Shown here: piece after piece, positions 5,635 through 12,439 of the stretch
Layout of the letters: every line of letters begins with the position of its first letter
Numbering within the stretch: position 1 is the first letter of the stretch
From: JAFHCF01 sp048497495
GTDB taxonomy: Bacteria > Pseudomonadota > Alphaproteobacteria > Rhizobiales > Ancalomicrobiaceae
Assembly (NCBI GenBank): GCA_048497495.1
Contig: JAFHCF010000210.1
Location: 1 to 12,439, forward strand
Direction: 5' to 3'
Length of the DNA stretch: 12,439 nucleotides
Position numbers and translations under genes: made by a program
The notes under the pieces: generated by a model
What the model was told of the DNA's origin: nothing
What the model saw: the letters and a program-made list of their open reading frames with translations, nothing else
Databases searched by the model: none

Positions 5635-7176
5635 ATGGGCGCCACCGTCTCCCCCACCACGACCACGCCGAACACCGCCGGGATCGGCGATGCCGGGGTC
5701 GCGACATCGGGCGCGGCGGCCGTCGCGGCGACGCTGCTGCTCGCCACGACGGTGCTCGGCGCGCCGCTCGTCGCCCAACTGGTCTCGCCGGCGATCGGCG
5801 TGCCGCTGGCGGTCGTGCTCGCCTTCGCGCTCGCCAACTACCTGCCGCGCCAGGTGCCGGCGGTGGTGATCTTCGCCACCATGTTCCAGAACACCTTCGT
5901 CTCGATCCTGTCGCCGGCGATCGCCGATACGGCGGGCTTCAACTTCATCCGCGGCTATACCTTCCTGATCACCGTGGTGATCTGGCTGGTGCTGGTGGCC
6001 GAGTTCCTCACCCAGCCTCGGCGGCACGGCCCGCAGGTCTCCCGCCTGGTGCGCCGGGGGATCGTCCTGTTGATGGTGATCGGCGTCTTCGCCGCGATCG
6101 GCGTGGCCAAGAACGGCACCGGGGCGATCATCTACACCCGCAACATCGTCACCCCGATCCTGCTTCTCCACCTGATGCTGCTCACCGCCGGCCGCGCCAA
6201 ACTCGACATCGGACGGATGATCACCGTCTTCGGGATCATGCTCTTCGCCTGCGGCTGGCTGGAGATGACCTCGCGCCCGACCTGGCTGTGGCTGACCAAC
6301 GGCGACGGCTACTGGGACTTCAACGCCGCCGGCCTGCGCGACGTCGGATATTGGGAGCAGGTTCTGAAGCAGACCGGCTTCGTCTATCGCGACATGGACG
6401 ACTATTTCCGGATCAACTTGTTCAACACACATTATTTCAGCAACATCGAGGTGATGCGCCTGCACGGACCGAACATCCACGCCATCTCCTTCGGTTACGC
6501 CGTCGCCTTCATGGCCCTCTACTTCCTCGCCTCCGGCCGGCCGGTGCTGGCGGCGCTGGCCCTTCCCCTCCTGGTGCTCGCCTCGACCAAGGGGGCGATG
6601 GTGCTCATCGCCCTGGTCGTCCTCGCCTGGTGGGGAACACGCCTCATCGGCGCCAAGCGAATGCTCGTCGCGATGCTCGCCATCCTCGTCGTCTACGCGG
6701 CGGCGATGTTCGTCACCGGGTTGAGCAACGGCGACTACCACGTCATCGGGCTGGTCGGCGGCCTCAAGGGCTTCGCCTCCAACCCCGCCGGCCACGGCAT
6801 CGGCTCGGGCGGCAATCTCGCCGGCGCGATCTCGCTCGAGGAATGGTCGAAGGCCCAGAATTCCGGCGCCTTCGAGGGCGCGGTGGAGAGCTCGGTCGGC
6901 GTGCTGCTCTATCAGATGGGCGCCGCCGGTCTGTTGGTGCTCGCCTATTATCTCGACGTCGCCCGTCTGGCCTGGCTGCGCTACGCCCGGTCAGGACTTC
7001 TTCACCAAGGTTTGGCTGCGTTCGGCACACTGGTGGTGGTCGTCAACGGTCTGTTTCAGGAAGAGGCGCTATTTTCACCGCTGGCACTCGGTCTGATGCT
7101 GGCCTTCGCCGGGCTCGTGCTCGCGTCGGCCGAACGCGTCGAGACCCGAGCGGCCCGGTCGCCGACCGGACCGTAA
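5635..7176 (+). CDS. Wzy/O-antigen-ligase-like polysaccharide polymerase
   Basis: A 513-residue, highly hydrophobic multi-pass membrane protein with about 10-12 helices and a large soluble loop at roughly residues 215-285, the layout of Wzy polymerases and O-antigen ligases (PF04932-like). After the loop comes R275-L-H277-G-P-N-I-H282-AISFGYAVAF, matching the family pattern of a basic or His patch before a helix. Next are an LASTKGA segment, equivalent to the SRGA motif, and a GHGIGSGGNLAG loop at about 384-395. It would join lipid-linked repeat units on the periplasmic face. The frame opens upstream, but ATG 5635 has GAGGAG about eight bases before it. It is the first gene of the plus-strand operon and is divergent from the co-polymerase that would control it. 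A ligase role rather than polymerase cannot be excluded. Confidence 0.82.
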   Translation: MGATVSPTTTTPNTAGIGDAGVATSGAAAVAATLLLATTVLGAPLVAQLVSPAIGVPLAVVLAFALANYLPRQVPAVVIFATMFQNTFVSILSPAIADTAGFNFIRGYTFLITVVIWLVLVAEFLTQPRRHGPQVSRLVRRGIVLLMVIGVFAAIGVAKNGTGAIIYTRNIVTPILLLHLMLLTAGRAKLDIGRMITVFGIMLFACGWLEMTSRPTWLWLTNGDGYWDFNAAGLRDVGYWEQVLKQTGFVYRDMDDYFRINLFNTHYFSNIEVMRLHGPNIHAISFGYAVAFMALYFLASGRPVLAALALPLLVLASTKGAMVLIALVVLAWWGTRLIGAKRMLVAMLAILVVYAAAMFVTGLSNGDYHVIGLVGGLKGFASNPAGHGIGSGGNLAGAISLEEWSKAQNSGAFEGAVESSVGVLLYQMGAAGLLVLAYYLDVARLAWLRYARSGLLHQGLAAFGTLVVVVNGLFQEEALFSPLALGLMLAFAGLVLASAERVETRAARSPTGP

Positions 7177-7188
7177 CGAGGACAGAAG

Positions 7189-8358
7189 ATGCCGGCAGTG
7201 ATGGAAGCGACCGTGGCGACGACGAAGACCGCCGCCGAGACCGGCCTGCGCGTGTTGATGGTGCAGACCCAGGCGGAGAACGCCGGGGCGCAGGAGATCT
7301 CCCGTCTCGTCGGAGCCGGGCTCGAGGCGCGTGGCCACGACGTCCACCATCTCTTCTTCTACAGCCGCACCGGCGGCGCCTCGGACCTCGGCAAGGTCGA
7401 GGTCTGCGTCGCCGAGCGCCCGCGCGGGCCCGTCGCCCTCCTGCGCTTCCTGCTTGCGGCGCGGCGCAAGATGGCGGCGATCCGGCCCGACGTGGTCCTG
7501 ACCTTCCAGCACTACGGCAACGTCCTCGGCGCGCCGCTCGCCCATCTCGCCGGTTGCCACGCGGTGATCGCCAACCAGGTCTCGGCCTCCGACGTGGTGG
7601 CGCCGGTGCTGCGGCTCGCCGACCGACTGTTCGGCGACATCGGCGTCTACGACGCCATCACCGTCAATTCCGAGGACACCCGCCGGCTCTACGACGGCCA
7701 TTCGGCGCGCTATCGCGCGCGCGTCGTCTCGATCCCGCACGGGTTCCAGACCAAGCGCGGCACCACGTCGGCCGGCGAATCCCGGCGCCGTCTCGGCCTG
7801 CCGGAGAACGTGCCGCTGCTGGGCTGCGCGGCGCGGCTCCACCCCACCAAGCGGCTCGATCTGGCGATCCGGCTCTTGCCGCTGATGTCCGAGCGCCATC
7901 TGGCGCTCGCCGGCCAGGGCGCCGACCGGGATCGGCTCGCGGGCCTCGCCGACGAACTCGGGGTCGCCTCGCGGGTTCATTTCGTCGGAGAACTGCAACC
8001 CACCGCGATCGGCGAGTTCCTCGGCGCCCTCGACGTCTTCGTCTTCCCCACCATCGCCGAGACCTTCGGGCTCGCGGCGGTCGAGGCGGCGGCGGTCGGT
8101 GTGCCGGTGGTCGCCACCGATCTGCCGGTGCTGCGCGAGGTGCTGGAGGTCGACGGCGCGCCGGCGGCGCTGCTCGTCGACACCGCCGACACGCGCGCCT
8201 TCGCCGCCGCAGTCGACCGCGTCTTCGCCGAGCCGGAACTCGCCGCGGCGCTCGGCGCGGCCGGGCGCGGCCTCGATCGGCGCTTCTCCCTCGACGCCAT
8301 GATCGATGCCTATGCGGGATTGATCGACCGTGTTTCCCACGACGGAGGCCGCCGATGA
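7189..8358 (+). CDS. Glycosyltransferase family 4 (GT-B)
   Basis: A 389-residue retaining GT-B glycosyltransferase. The N-terminal half begins after a short leader with LRVLMVQTQAENAGAQE, the acceptor-side glycine loop. The C-terminal half carries GCAARLHPTKRLDLAIRL, GQGADRDRL and the nucleotide-sugar E-x7-E motif, E291 and E299, in AETFGLAAVEAAAVGVPVVA. It would add one sugar from an NDP-sugar to the growing lipid-linked repeat on the cytoplasmic side; donor and acceptor cannot be read from sequence. ATG 7189 follows GAGGA at a good distance and lies 12 bases after the polymerase stop; an ATG at 7201 is an alternative. Its stop overlaps the next start (ATGA), implying translational coupling. 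Confidence 0.92.
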   Translation: MPAVMEATVATTKTAAETGLRVLMVQTQAENAGAQEISRLVGAGLEARGHDVHHLFFYSRTGGASDLGKVEVCVAERPRGPVALLRFLLAARRKMAAIRPDVVLTFQHYGNVLGAPLAHLAGCHAVIANQVSASDVVAPVLRLADRLFGDIGVYDAITVNSEDTRRLYDGHSARYRARVVSIPHGFQTKRGTTSAGESRRRLGLPENVPLLGCAARLHPTKRLDLAIRLLPLMSERHLALAGQGADRDRLAGLADELGVASRVHFVGELQPTAIGEFLGALDVFVFPTIAETFGLAAVEAAAVGVPVVATDLPVLREVLEVDGAPAALLVDTADTRAFAAAVDRVFAEPELAAALGAAGRGLDRRFSLDAMIDAYAGLIDRVSHDGGRR

Positions 8359-9887
8359 ACCTGCTCCTCGTCGTCGAGAACGGGCGCGCGCGCCGTTGGA
8401 TGACCAAGCTGGCGCGGCGGCTCATCACTCTCGGCGCCGATGTGCGGGTCGAGACCGTGGCGGCGGCGGTCGCCGCCGATCGCGGCGTCGAACTGCTGCT
8501 CGATCTCGAGCATCTCCTGAGGCGCCGGCTCAGGGACTGCGGCGCCGATCGGATCGAGACGTCGGCGATCGCGCCGGTCGCGGACGCCGGCTTCGCCCCC
8601 GATCTGGTGATCGACCTCACCGCCACGCCCTCGCCGCGGGCCGGGATCCCGGTTCTCGCCGTCGCCTATGACGGCGTCCACGGCGAGGACGGCGCGATCG
8701 CGGCGCTGACGGCGGGGGCGACACCGGTCGCCGAAGTCGTCGATCTCGCCGAGGGTCGGGTGCTGGAGCGCGGCCTCGCCTCGCTGGAAGCGGCCGCCGG
8801 GCTCGGCGGCGGCATCGACGCGGTCTCCTCCCGCATCATCACCCTGATCGAGGCCCGACTGGCGGCGCGGATCGCCGGGCGCGAACGCGCCGACCCGCCG
8901 ACGATCGAGCCGGCGCCGCGCGGGGCGCGACGGCCGCTCGCCCTCAGGGTCGGCACGTCCGTCGCCGGATCGGTCGCCCGGGCGATCTATCGACTGTGCT
9001 GCCATGCCCCGCATTGGAGGACCGGCTGGCGCCTCCACGACGGGCCGGGGATCGGCGAGACCGGCGACTTCTCCGGGCCGCGTTTCAACGTCCTGCCCGA
9101 TCCGGGACATCGCTTCTACGCCGACCCCTTCCCGGCCGCCCGCGACGGGCGCGCCTGGGTCTTCGTCGAGGATCTCGACCACCGCCACGGCAAGGGCATC
9201 GTCTCGGCGATCCCCTTCGACGACGAGGGCCCGAGCGGGCCGGCGATCCCGGTGCTGGAGGAACCCTGGCATCTCTCCTACCCCTTCATGATCGAACACG
9301 GCGGCGAACTCTGGATGATCCCGGAGAGCTCGAACGCCCGCGACGTGGCGATCTATCGCTGCGCCCGTTTCCCCGACCGTTGGGAACGGGCGGCGACGCT
9401 CCTCGACGACGTCTCGCTGTCGGACGCGACCGTGTTGGAGGACGGGGGACGGTGGTGGATGTTCGGCACCGTCTATGACGGCGAGGGCGGCTGGTCGGAC
9501 GTGCTGGCGATCTATTCGGCGCCCTCGCTGTTCGGGCCGTGGACCGCGCTCGAGGCCAATCCGGTGTTGATCGACCGCACCAACGCGCGCCCGGCCGGCC
9601 ATTTCTTCCGCCATGACGGGCGCCTGTTCCGTCCGGTGCAGGACTGCAGCGGCGGCTATGGCAGCGCGCTGGCGATCGCCGAGATCACCCGGCTCGACGA
9701 CGGCGGCTATGACCAGATCGTCCGCCACCGCCTGGCGCCCGGGCGGCACTGGCCCGGCCGGCGTCTGCACACGCTCAATCGCCTGGGACGCCTCGAGGTG
9801 ATCGACGGCTCCGTGGTGCGTCCGAAATCGACGTTTCTGGCGGGCCTCGTCGAGGCCTCGACCGTCCCCTCGGAGGGGTCGAGATGA
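8355..9887 (+). CDS. GINT1-like beta-propeller protein with formyltransferase-like N-terminal domain
   Basis: A 510-residue soluble protein in two parts. Residues 1-200 look like a diverged formyltransferase-like Rossmann domain (MNLLLVVENGRARRW start, DLVIDLTATPSPRAGIPVLA, then an alpha/beta tail); its usual catalytic Asn-His-Asp set is not evident. Residues about 225-490 match the N-terminal domain of plant glucosamine inositolphosphorylceramide transferase and its bacterial relatives, a GH43-like propeller: HRFYADPF (near 255), EDLDHRHGKG, HLSYPFMIEHGGELWMIPES, SLSDATV, RWWMFGT, GRLFRPVQDCSGGYGSAL and HTLN. In plants the sugar-transferring domain is a separate GT64 module absent here, so the reaction is unknown. 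It overlaps both neighbours by ATGA, so it is probably made alongside the GT4 enzyme and flippase. It may act in sugar transfer or decoration of the repeat unit. Propeller family fairly sure; N-terminal domain inferred. Confidence 0.78.
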   Translation: MNLLLVVENGRARRWMTKLARRLITLGADVRVETVAAAVAADRGVELLLDLEHLLRRRLRDCGADRIETSAIAPVADAGFAPDLVIDLTATPSPRAGIPVLAVAYDGVHGEDGAIAALTAGATPVAEVVDLAEGRVLERGLASLEAAAGLGGGIDAVSSRIITLIEARLAARIAGRERADPPTIEPAPRGARRPLALRVGTSVAGSVARAIYRLCCHAPHWRTGWRLHDGPGIGETGDFSGPRFNVLPDPGHRFYADPFPAARDGRAWVFVEDLDHRHGKGIVSAIPFDDEGPSGPAIPVLEEPWHLSYPFMIEHGGELWMIPESSNARDVAIYRCARFPDRWERAATLLDDVSLSDATVLEDGGRWWMFGTVYDGEGGWSDVLAIYSAPSLFGPWTALEANPVLIDRTNARPAGHFFRHDGRLFRPVQDCSGGYGSALAIAEITRLDDGGYDQIVRHRLAPGRHWPGRRLHTLNRLGRLEVIDGSVVRPKSTFLAGLVEASTVPSEGSR

Positions 9888-11194
9888 GAGATCTGCGGGC
9901 GGTGCTGCGCGAGCACCCCGTCGTCGGCGCGGTTCTGTCGCTGGGCATGAAGGTCTCCGGCTCGGTGGTGGCTCTGGTGATGTTCGTGCTCGCCGCGCGA
10001 ACCATGGACGTCGCCGACTTCGGCCTCCTGGTCATCGCCTTCAACGCGGTGTCGTTCCTCGCCGTGCTCGCCGTGCTCGGGCAGGACACGCTGATCCTGC
10101 GCTCCTGGGGCGAGTTCTTCGAACGCTCGCCGGCACTGGCGCGCGGCGCGGTCACCTATGGTTTCCGGGTCGCGGCGCTCGGCGCCGTCCTCGCCGTGTC
10201 GGGCTTCGTCACCTGGGCGAGCGCCATCGACGGACGATTGGCGCCGGCCGATCTCGCGGCCGTCGCCTTCTTCCTCTTCACCCAGACGCTGCTCCACTAC
10301 GCCTCCAGCCTGACGCGGGCGGTGCGCGGCGTCTTCCATTCCGAGCCCAATCGCGAATTGACCTGGCGGTTGCCGCTGTTGCTGTCGCTGGTCTGGGCGC
10401 TCTTCGCCGGGCGCACCACGTCGATCGCCTCGTTCTTCGCGGTCGCGGCGGCGGGCCAGCTCGCGGCGCTCATGTTCCAGACGATCGCCATCCGAGGCGG
10501 TCTACCGGCGACGTTCCGCGCCGCTTCCGCCGAATACGCGACCGCCGACTGGACCCGGCGCAGCGCCGCCATGACCACCGCCGCCATGGCCGAGGCCGCC
10601 AATCAATATGCCGACGTCGTGCTGATCGGCGCCCTCGCCGGGCCGGTGGCCTCGGCCGGCTACTTCGTCGCGGCGCGGATCGCCAGCGTCTTCCCGATGC
10701 TGACCAGCGGCCTGCACAACTACTCCGCCTCGCGCGTCGCCGAACTCTATTTCGGCGGCCGATCCGGCGAGCTGCAACGCCTGCTCGCCCGGGTGATGAT
10801 GCTCGCCCTGGTGCTGGTGACCATCCTGATCGCGCTCATCACCGGCGCCGGCCCATGGCTGCTCGCCCTGTTCGGGCAGGACTACAGATCCGAATACGAC
10901 ACGCTGATGGTGCTCGCCACGGTGTCCGCCTTCGCCACGTTGGCGGGGCCGGGCGGCATGATGATGCTGACCATGGGCCGCGAACGGCTCTACCTGACCC
11001 TGGTGGTCGGGGCGCTGGCGATCCGGGTCGGCGCCCTGGTGTTGCTGGTGCCGACGATGGGAATCCTCGGCGCGGCGATCGGGGTGGGCATCGCCGTCGC
11101 GCCCTTCGTCGCGGTGGTCACGGCGCTGTGCATCCGCGACATCGGCGTCGATCCGAGCATCCTGTCGATCTTCCGAAAGACGCGCATGGCGTAA
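9884..11194 (+). CDS. Wzx-like lipid-linked oligosaccharide flippase (MOP superfamily)
   Basis: A 436-residue integral membrane protein with about 12 predicted helices and almost no long soluble loops, the layout of Wzx/polysaccharide-synthesis transporters. The opening GAVLSLGMKVSGSVVALVMF, the following LAARTMDVADFGLLV with its short cytoplasmic loop, and the GILGAAIGVGIA segment near the end are characteristic of this family. It would move the finished undecaprenyl-diphosphate repeat unit to the periplasmic side for polymerisation. ATG 9884 overlaps the previous stop and is preceded by a strong GGAGGGG (9872-9878) at five bases. Next in order is a 101-base gap before the WecG-like gene. 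Substrate specificity cannot be read. Confidence 0.9.
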   Translation: MRDLRAVLREHPVVGAVLSLGMKVSGSVVALVMFVLAARTMDVADFGLLVIAFNAVSFLAVLAVLGQDTLILRSWGEFFERSPALARGAVTYGFRVAALGAVLAVSGFVTWASAIDGRLAPADLAAVAFFLFTQTLLHYASSLTRAVRGVFHSEPNRELTWRLPLLLSLVWALFAGRTTSIASFFAVAAAGQLAALMFQTIAIRGGLPATFRAASAEYATADWTRRSAAMTTAAMAEAANQYADVVLIGALAGPVASAGYFVAARIASVFPMLTSGLHNYSASRVAELYFGGRSGELQRLLARVMMLALVLVTILIALITGAGPWLLALFGQDYRSEYDTLMVLATVSAFATLAGPGGMMMLTMGRERLYLTLVVGALAIRVGALVLLVPTMGILGAAIGVGIAVAPFVAVVTALCIRDIGVDPSILSIFRKTRMA

Positions 11195-11207
11195 TGTATT
11201 CGTTAGG

Positions 11208-11259
11208 GTTTACGGCTGTTTGGAATTGGCTTCTGCCCGAACGTGTCTGAGTATTTACC
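11208..11259 (+). promoter_or_regulatory. Possible internal promoter before the WecG-like gene
   Basis: The 101-base gap 11195-11295 is the only real break in the plus-strand operon and is much more AT-rich than the genes. It holds GTTTAC (11208-11213) and TTTACC (11254-11259), the same core seen in the two divergent intergenic regions. A weak -35/-10 pair could be TTGGCT (11226-11231) and GAGTAT (11249-11254), spaced 17. No convincing terminator was found here, so read-through plus an internal start is likelier than an operon end. Confidence 0.25.
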
Positions 11260-11270
11260 AGTGACGTCTA

Positions 11271-11291
11271 TGGTTCCCTCGAGAGGGACCA
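11271..11291 (+). promoter_or_regulatory. Hairpin covering the ribosome-binding site of the WecG-like gene
   Basis: TGGTTCCCT (11271-11279) pairs with AGGGACCA (11284-11291) with one bulged T and a CGAG loop. The Shine-Dalgarno GAGAGGG (11281-11287) lies largely in the 3' arm, eight bases before the ATG at 11296. If formed in the mRNA, the hairpin would limit ribosome access. It could instead be a DNA operator palindrome. Confidence 0.4.
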
Positions 11292-11295
11292 CGAG

Positions 11296-12147
11296 ATGAA
11301 CGAAGTATCGACCGGCCTCGCGCGAGGCAGCTACATCCCCACCTCGACGGCCAATCCGGCGACAAATCGCGCCGAGGCCGAGCGCCGGGGATCGCGACCG
11401 GAAATCATCCGTCTCGGCGGCATGCCGATCACCGTGGTCGATCGCGCGGAAGCGGCGCGACGCATGATCGACACGGCGCTGGACCATCGCGGACGCGACG
11501 TGCCGCCGTCGTACCAGACGTCGGCGAACGGTCAGGTCCTGGTCCTGTGCGACCGCGACGAGGACGTCCGGCGGATGTTCCTCGCCGCCGACGCCATCCA
11601 TGCCGACGGCATGCCGATGGTCTTCGCCTCGTGGCACGTCAGCACCATTCCCCTGCCCGAGCGGGTCGCCACCACCGATCTCGTCCACGACGTCATGAAG
11701 CTGTCGGGGGCGGCGGGGCTGACCTCGTTCCTGCTCGGCGCGTCGGCCGAGGTGAACGAATTGGCGGTCGCCAACCTGCGGCGGCTCTACCCCGAGGTGC
11801 CGCTGATCGAGGGTCGCGACGGCTATTTCAGCGAGGCGGAAGAGGACGCGGTGGTCGCCGACATCAACGCGCGCGCGCCGGACATCCTGTGGGTCGGGCT
11901 CGGGGTTCCCAAGGAACAGGCCTTCGTCCTGCGCAACCTCCATCGCCTGACCAACGTCGGCGTGATCAAGACCTCCGGCGGGCTCTTCGACTTTCTCTCC
12001 GGCAAGCGGGCACGCGCCCCGCGCTTCGTCCAGGCGCTCGGCTTCGAATGGGCGTGGCGGGCGATGCTGGAACCGCGACGGCTCGGCAGGCGTTATCTCG
12101 ACACCAATTTCGTCGCGCTGCGCCTCCTCCTGAGCAAGACGGACTGA
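11296..12147 (+). CDS. WecG/TagA/CpsF-family glycosyltransferase (GT26)
   Basis: A 283-residue GT26 enzyme, a family that transfers the second sugar (ManNAc, ManNAcA, glucose or similar) onto a polyprenyl-diphosphate-linked first sugar. Conserved points: T75 in QTSANG, the probable catalytic base D104 in HADGMPMV, ERVATTDLV (122-130), LLGAS (147-151), GLGVPKEQAF (201-210), KTSGGLFDFLSGKRARAP (225-242) and the C-terminal EWAWRAMLEPRRLGRRYL appendage rich in Arg that holds the enzyme to the membrane. About 35 N-terminal residues before EIIRLGGMPI are an unconserved extension. ATG 11296 has GAGAGGG eight bases upstream, within a possible hairpin. The stop is three bases from the next start. Sugar specificity cannot be told. 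Confidence 0.92.
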   Translation: MNEVSTGLARGSYIPTSTANPATNRAEAERRGSRPEIIRLGGMPITVVDRAEAARRMIDTALDHRGRDVPPSYQTSANGQVLVLCDRDEDVRRMFLAADAIHADGMPMVFASWHVSTIPLPERVATTDLVHDVMKLSGAAGLTSFLLGASAEVNELAVANLRRLYPEVPLIEGRDGYFSEAEEDAVVADINARAPDILWVGLGVPKEQAFVLRNLHRLTNVGVIKTSGGLFDFLSGKRARAPRFVQALGFEWAWRAMLEPRRLGRRYLDTNFVALRLLLSKTD

Positions 12148-12150
12148 ATC

Positions 12151-12439
12151 ATGGCGATCGCGCGTCTTCTCGGCCTCGCCGCCGTCGCTCTTCTCGCCGG
12201 GACATCCGTCGCCGCCGCGAACGAGGCGGCGCAACAGGCGGGGTGCGTTCCGGCGCACCCGGAACTGATGCGCGGGTTCTCGCTCAACGGCTGGTTCGAC
12301 GAGCCGGTGGCGCGGCCGCCGAACTTCGCGATGCTGGCGCGACTGCGGGCGCGCGGCCTGACCCATGTGCGCCTGCCGATCGGCGCCGAAACCATGATGA
12401 CCCGATTCACGCCGCCGCGCGCCGTCGAGACCCGTCGCC
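12151..12439 (+). CDS. Secreted GH5-like glycoside hydrolase, cut by the window edge
   Basis: An open frame of 96 codons running off the right edge; only the N terminus is visible. Residues 1-22 form a clear Sec signal peptide (MAIARLLGLAAVALLAG, then an Ala-rich cleavage region). The mature part has a CVPAHPELMRGFSLNGWFDEP stretch and, after a short gap, RLRARGLTHVRLPIG, the opening beta-strands of family 5 (cellulase-type) hydrolases, where the Arg of HVRLP lies in the active site. The catalytic glutamates would be beyond the window. ATG 12151 lies three bases after the WecG-like stop, so it is co-transcribed. A glycanase in an exopolysaccharide operon usually trims, releases or clears polymer in the periplasm or outside. 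Family call is good, the exact subfamily unknown. Confidence 0.75.
   Translation, partial: MAIARLLGLAAVALLAGTSVAAANEAAQQAGCVPAHPELMRGFSLNGWFDEPVARPPNFAMLARLRARGLTHVRLPIGAETMMTRFTPPRAVETRR

Noticed and set aside
4148..5869. 573-codon plus frame antisense to the co-polymerase
   Set aside because: Low-complexity Gly/Asp/His-rich shadow translation, with no conserved motif and crossing the divergent promoter.
6288..8354. Upstream extension (689 codons) of the GINT1-like frame, giving a 1199-residue protein
   Set aside because: The extension lies out of frame over the polymerase and GT4 genes and is Arg-rich nonsense; the real start is the ATGA overlap at 8355.
11201..11243. CGTTAGGG / CCCGAACG inverted pairing after the flippase stop
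   Set aside because: One mismatch, a 28-base loop and no T-tract; not convincing as a terminator.

Overview
The window is GC-rich (roughly 70% by eye) with dense, tightly packed genes. The protein families point to an alphaproteobacterium, most likely of the order Hyphomicrobiales; I cannot name the genus. It holds ten genes (nine complete, one cut by the right edge). No gene-free stretch exceeds about 140 bases, and I saw no tRNA, rRNA, CRISPR array or insertion sequence.

Left part (1-3178). The first 104 bases contain two inverted repeats; the larger ends exactly at the stop codon of a minus-strand lytic-transglycosylase-like protein (102-1670) that carries a 9-residue tandem repeat. A 121-base divergent intergenic region with an AT-rich block separates it from a plus-strand pair: a short MaoC-type hydratase (1792-2271) and a CitE/HpcH-type CoA-ester lyase (2306-3178). 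Together these look like a two-step module that hydrates an unsaturated dicarboxyl-CoA and cleaves the product. The pair does not obviously belong to the polysaccharide locus beside it.

Right part (3185-12439) is a Wzx/Wzy-type exopolysaccharide locus. A minus-strand Wzc/GumC-like co-polymerase (3185-5497) diverges from a plus-strand run: Wzy/O-antigen-ligase-like polymerase (5635-7176), GT4 glycosyltransferase (7189-8358), a GINT1-like beta-propeller protein with a probable degenerate formyltransferase-like N-terminal domain (8355-9887), a Wzx-like flippase (9884-11194), a WecG/TagA/CpsF glycosyltransferase (11296-12147), and the start of a secreted GH5-like glycoside hydrolase (12151 to the edge). 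Spacings are 12 bases, two ATGA overlaps, 101 bases, then 3 bases, so there is one polycistronic block with a possible second promoter or translational control point before wecG.

How it would work (inference): glycosyltransferases build a repeat unit on a lipid carrier, the flippase moves it across the inner membrane, the polymerase joins units under control of the co-polymerase, and the glycanase trims or processes polymer in the periplasm or outside. The priming sugar-phosphate transferase and the outer-membrane exporter are not in this window. The most unusual points are the co-polymerase's C-terminal domain, which looks like a dead tyrosine kinase (Walker A Lys replaced by Arg, Walker B Asp by Glu, no tyrosine in the cytoplasmic part), and the two-domain GINT1-like protein of unknown reaction.
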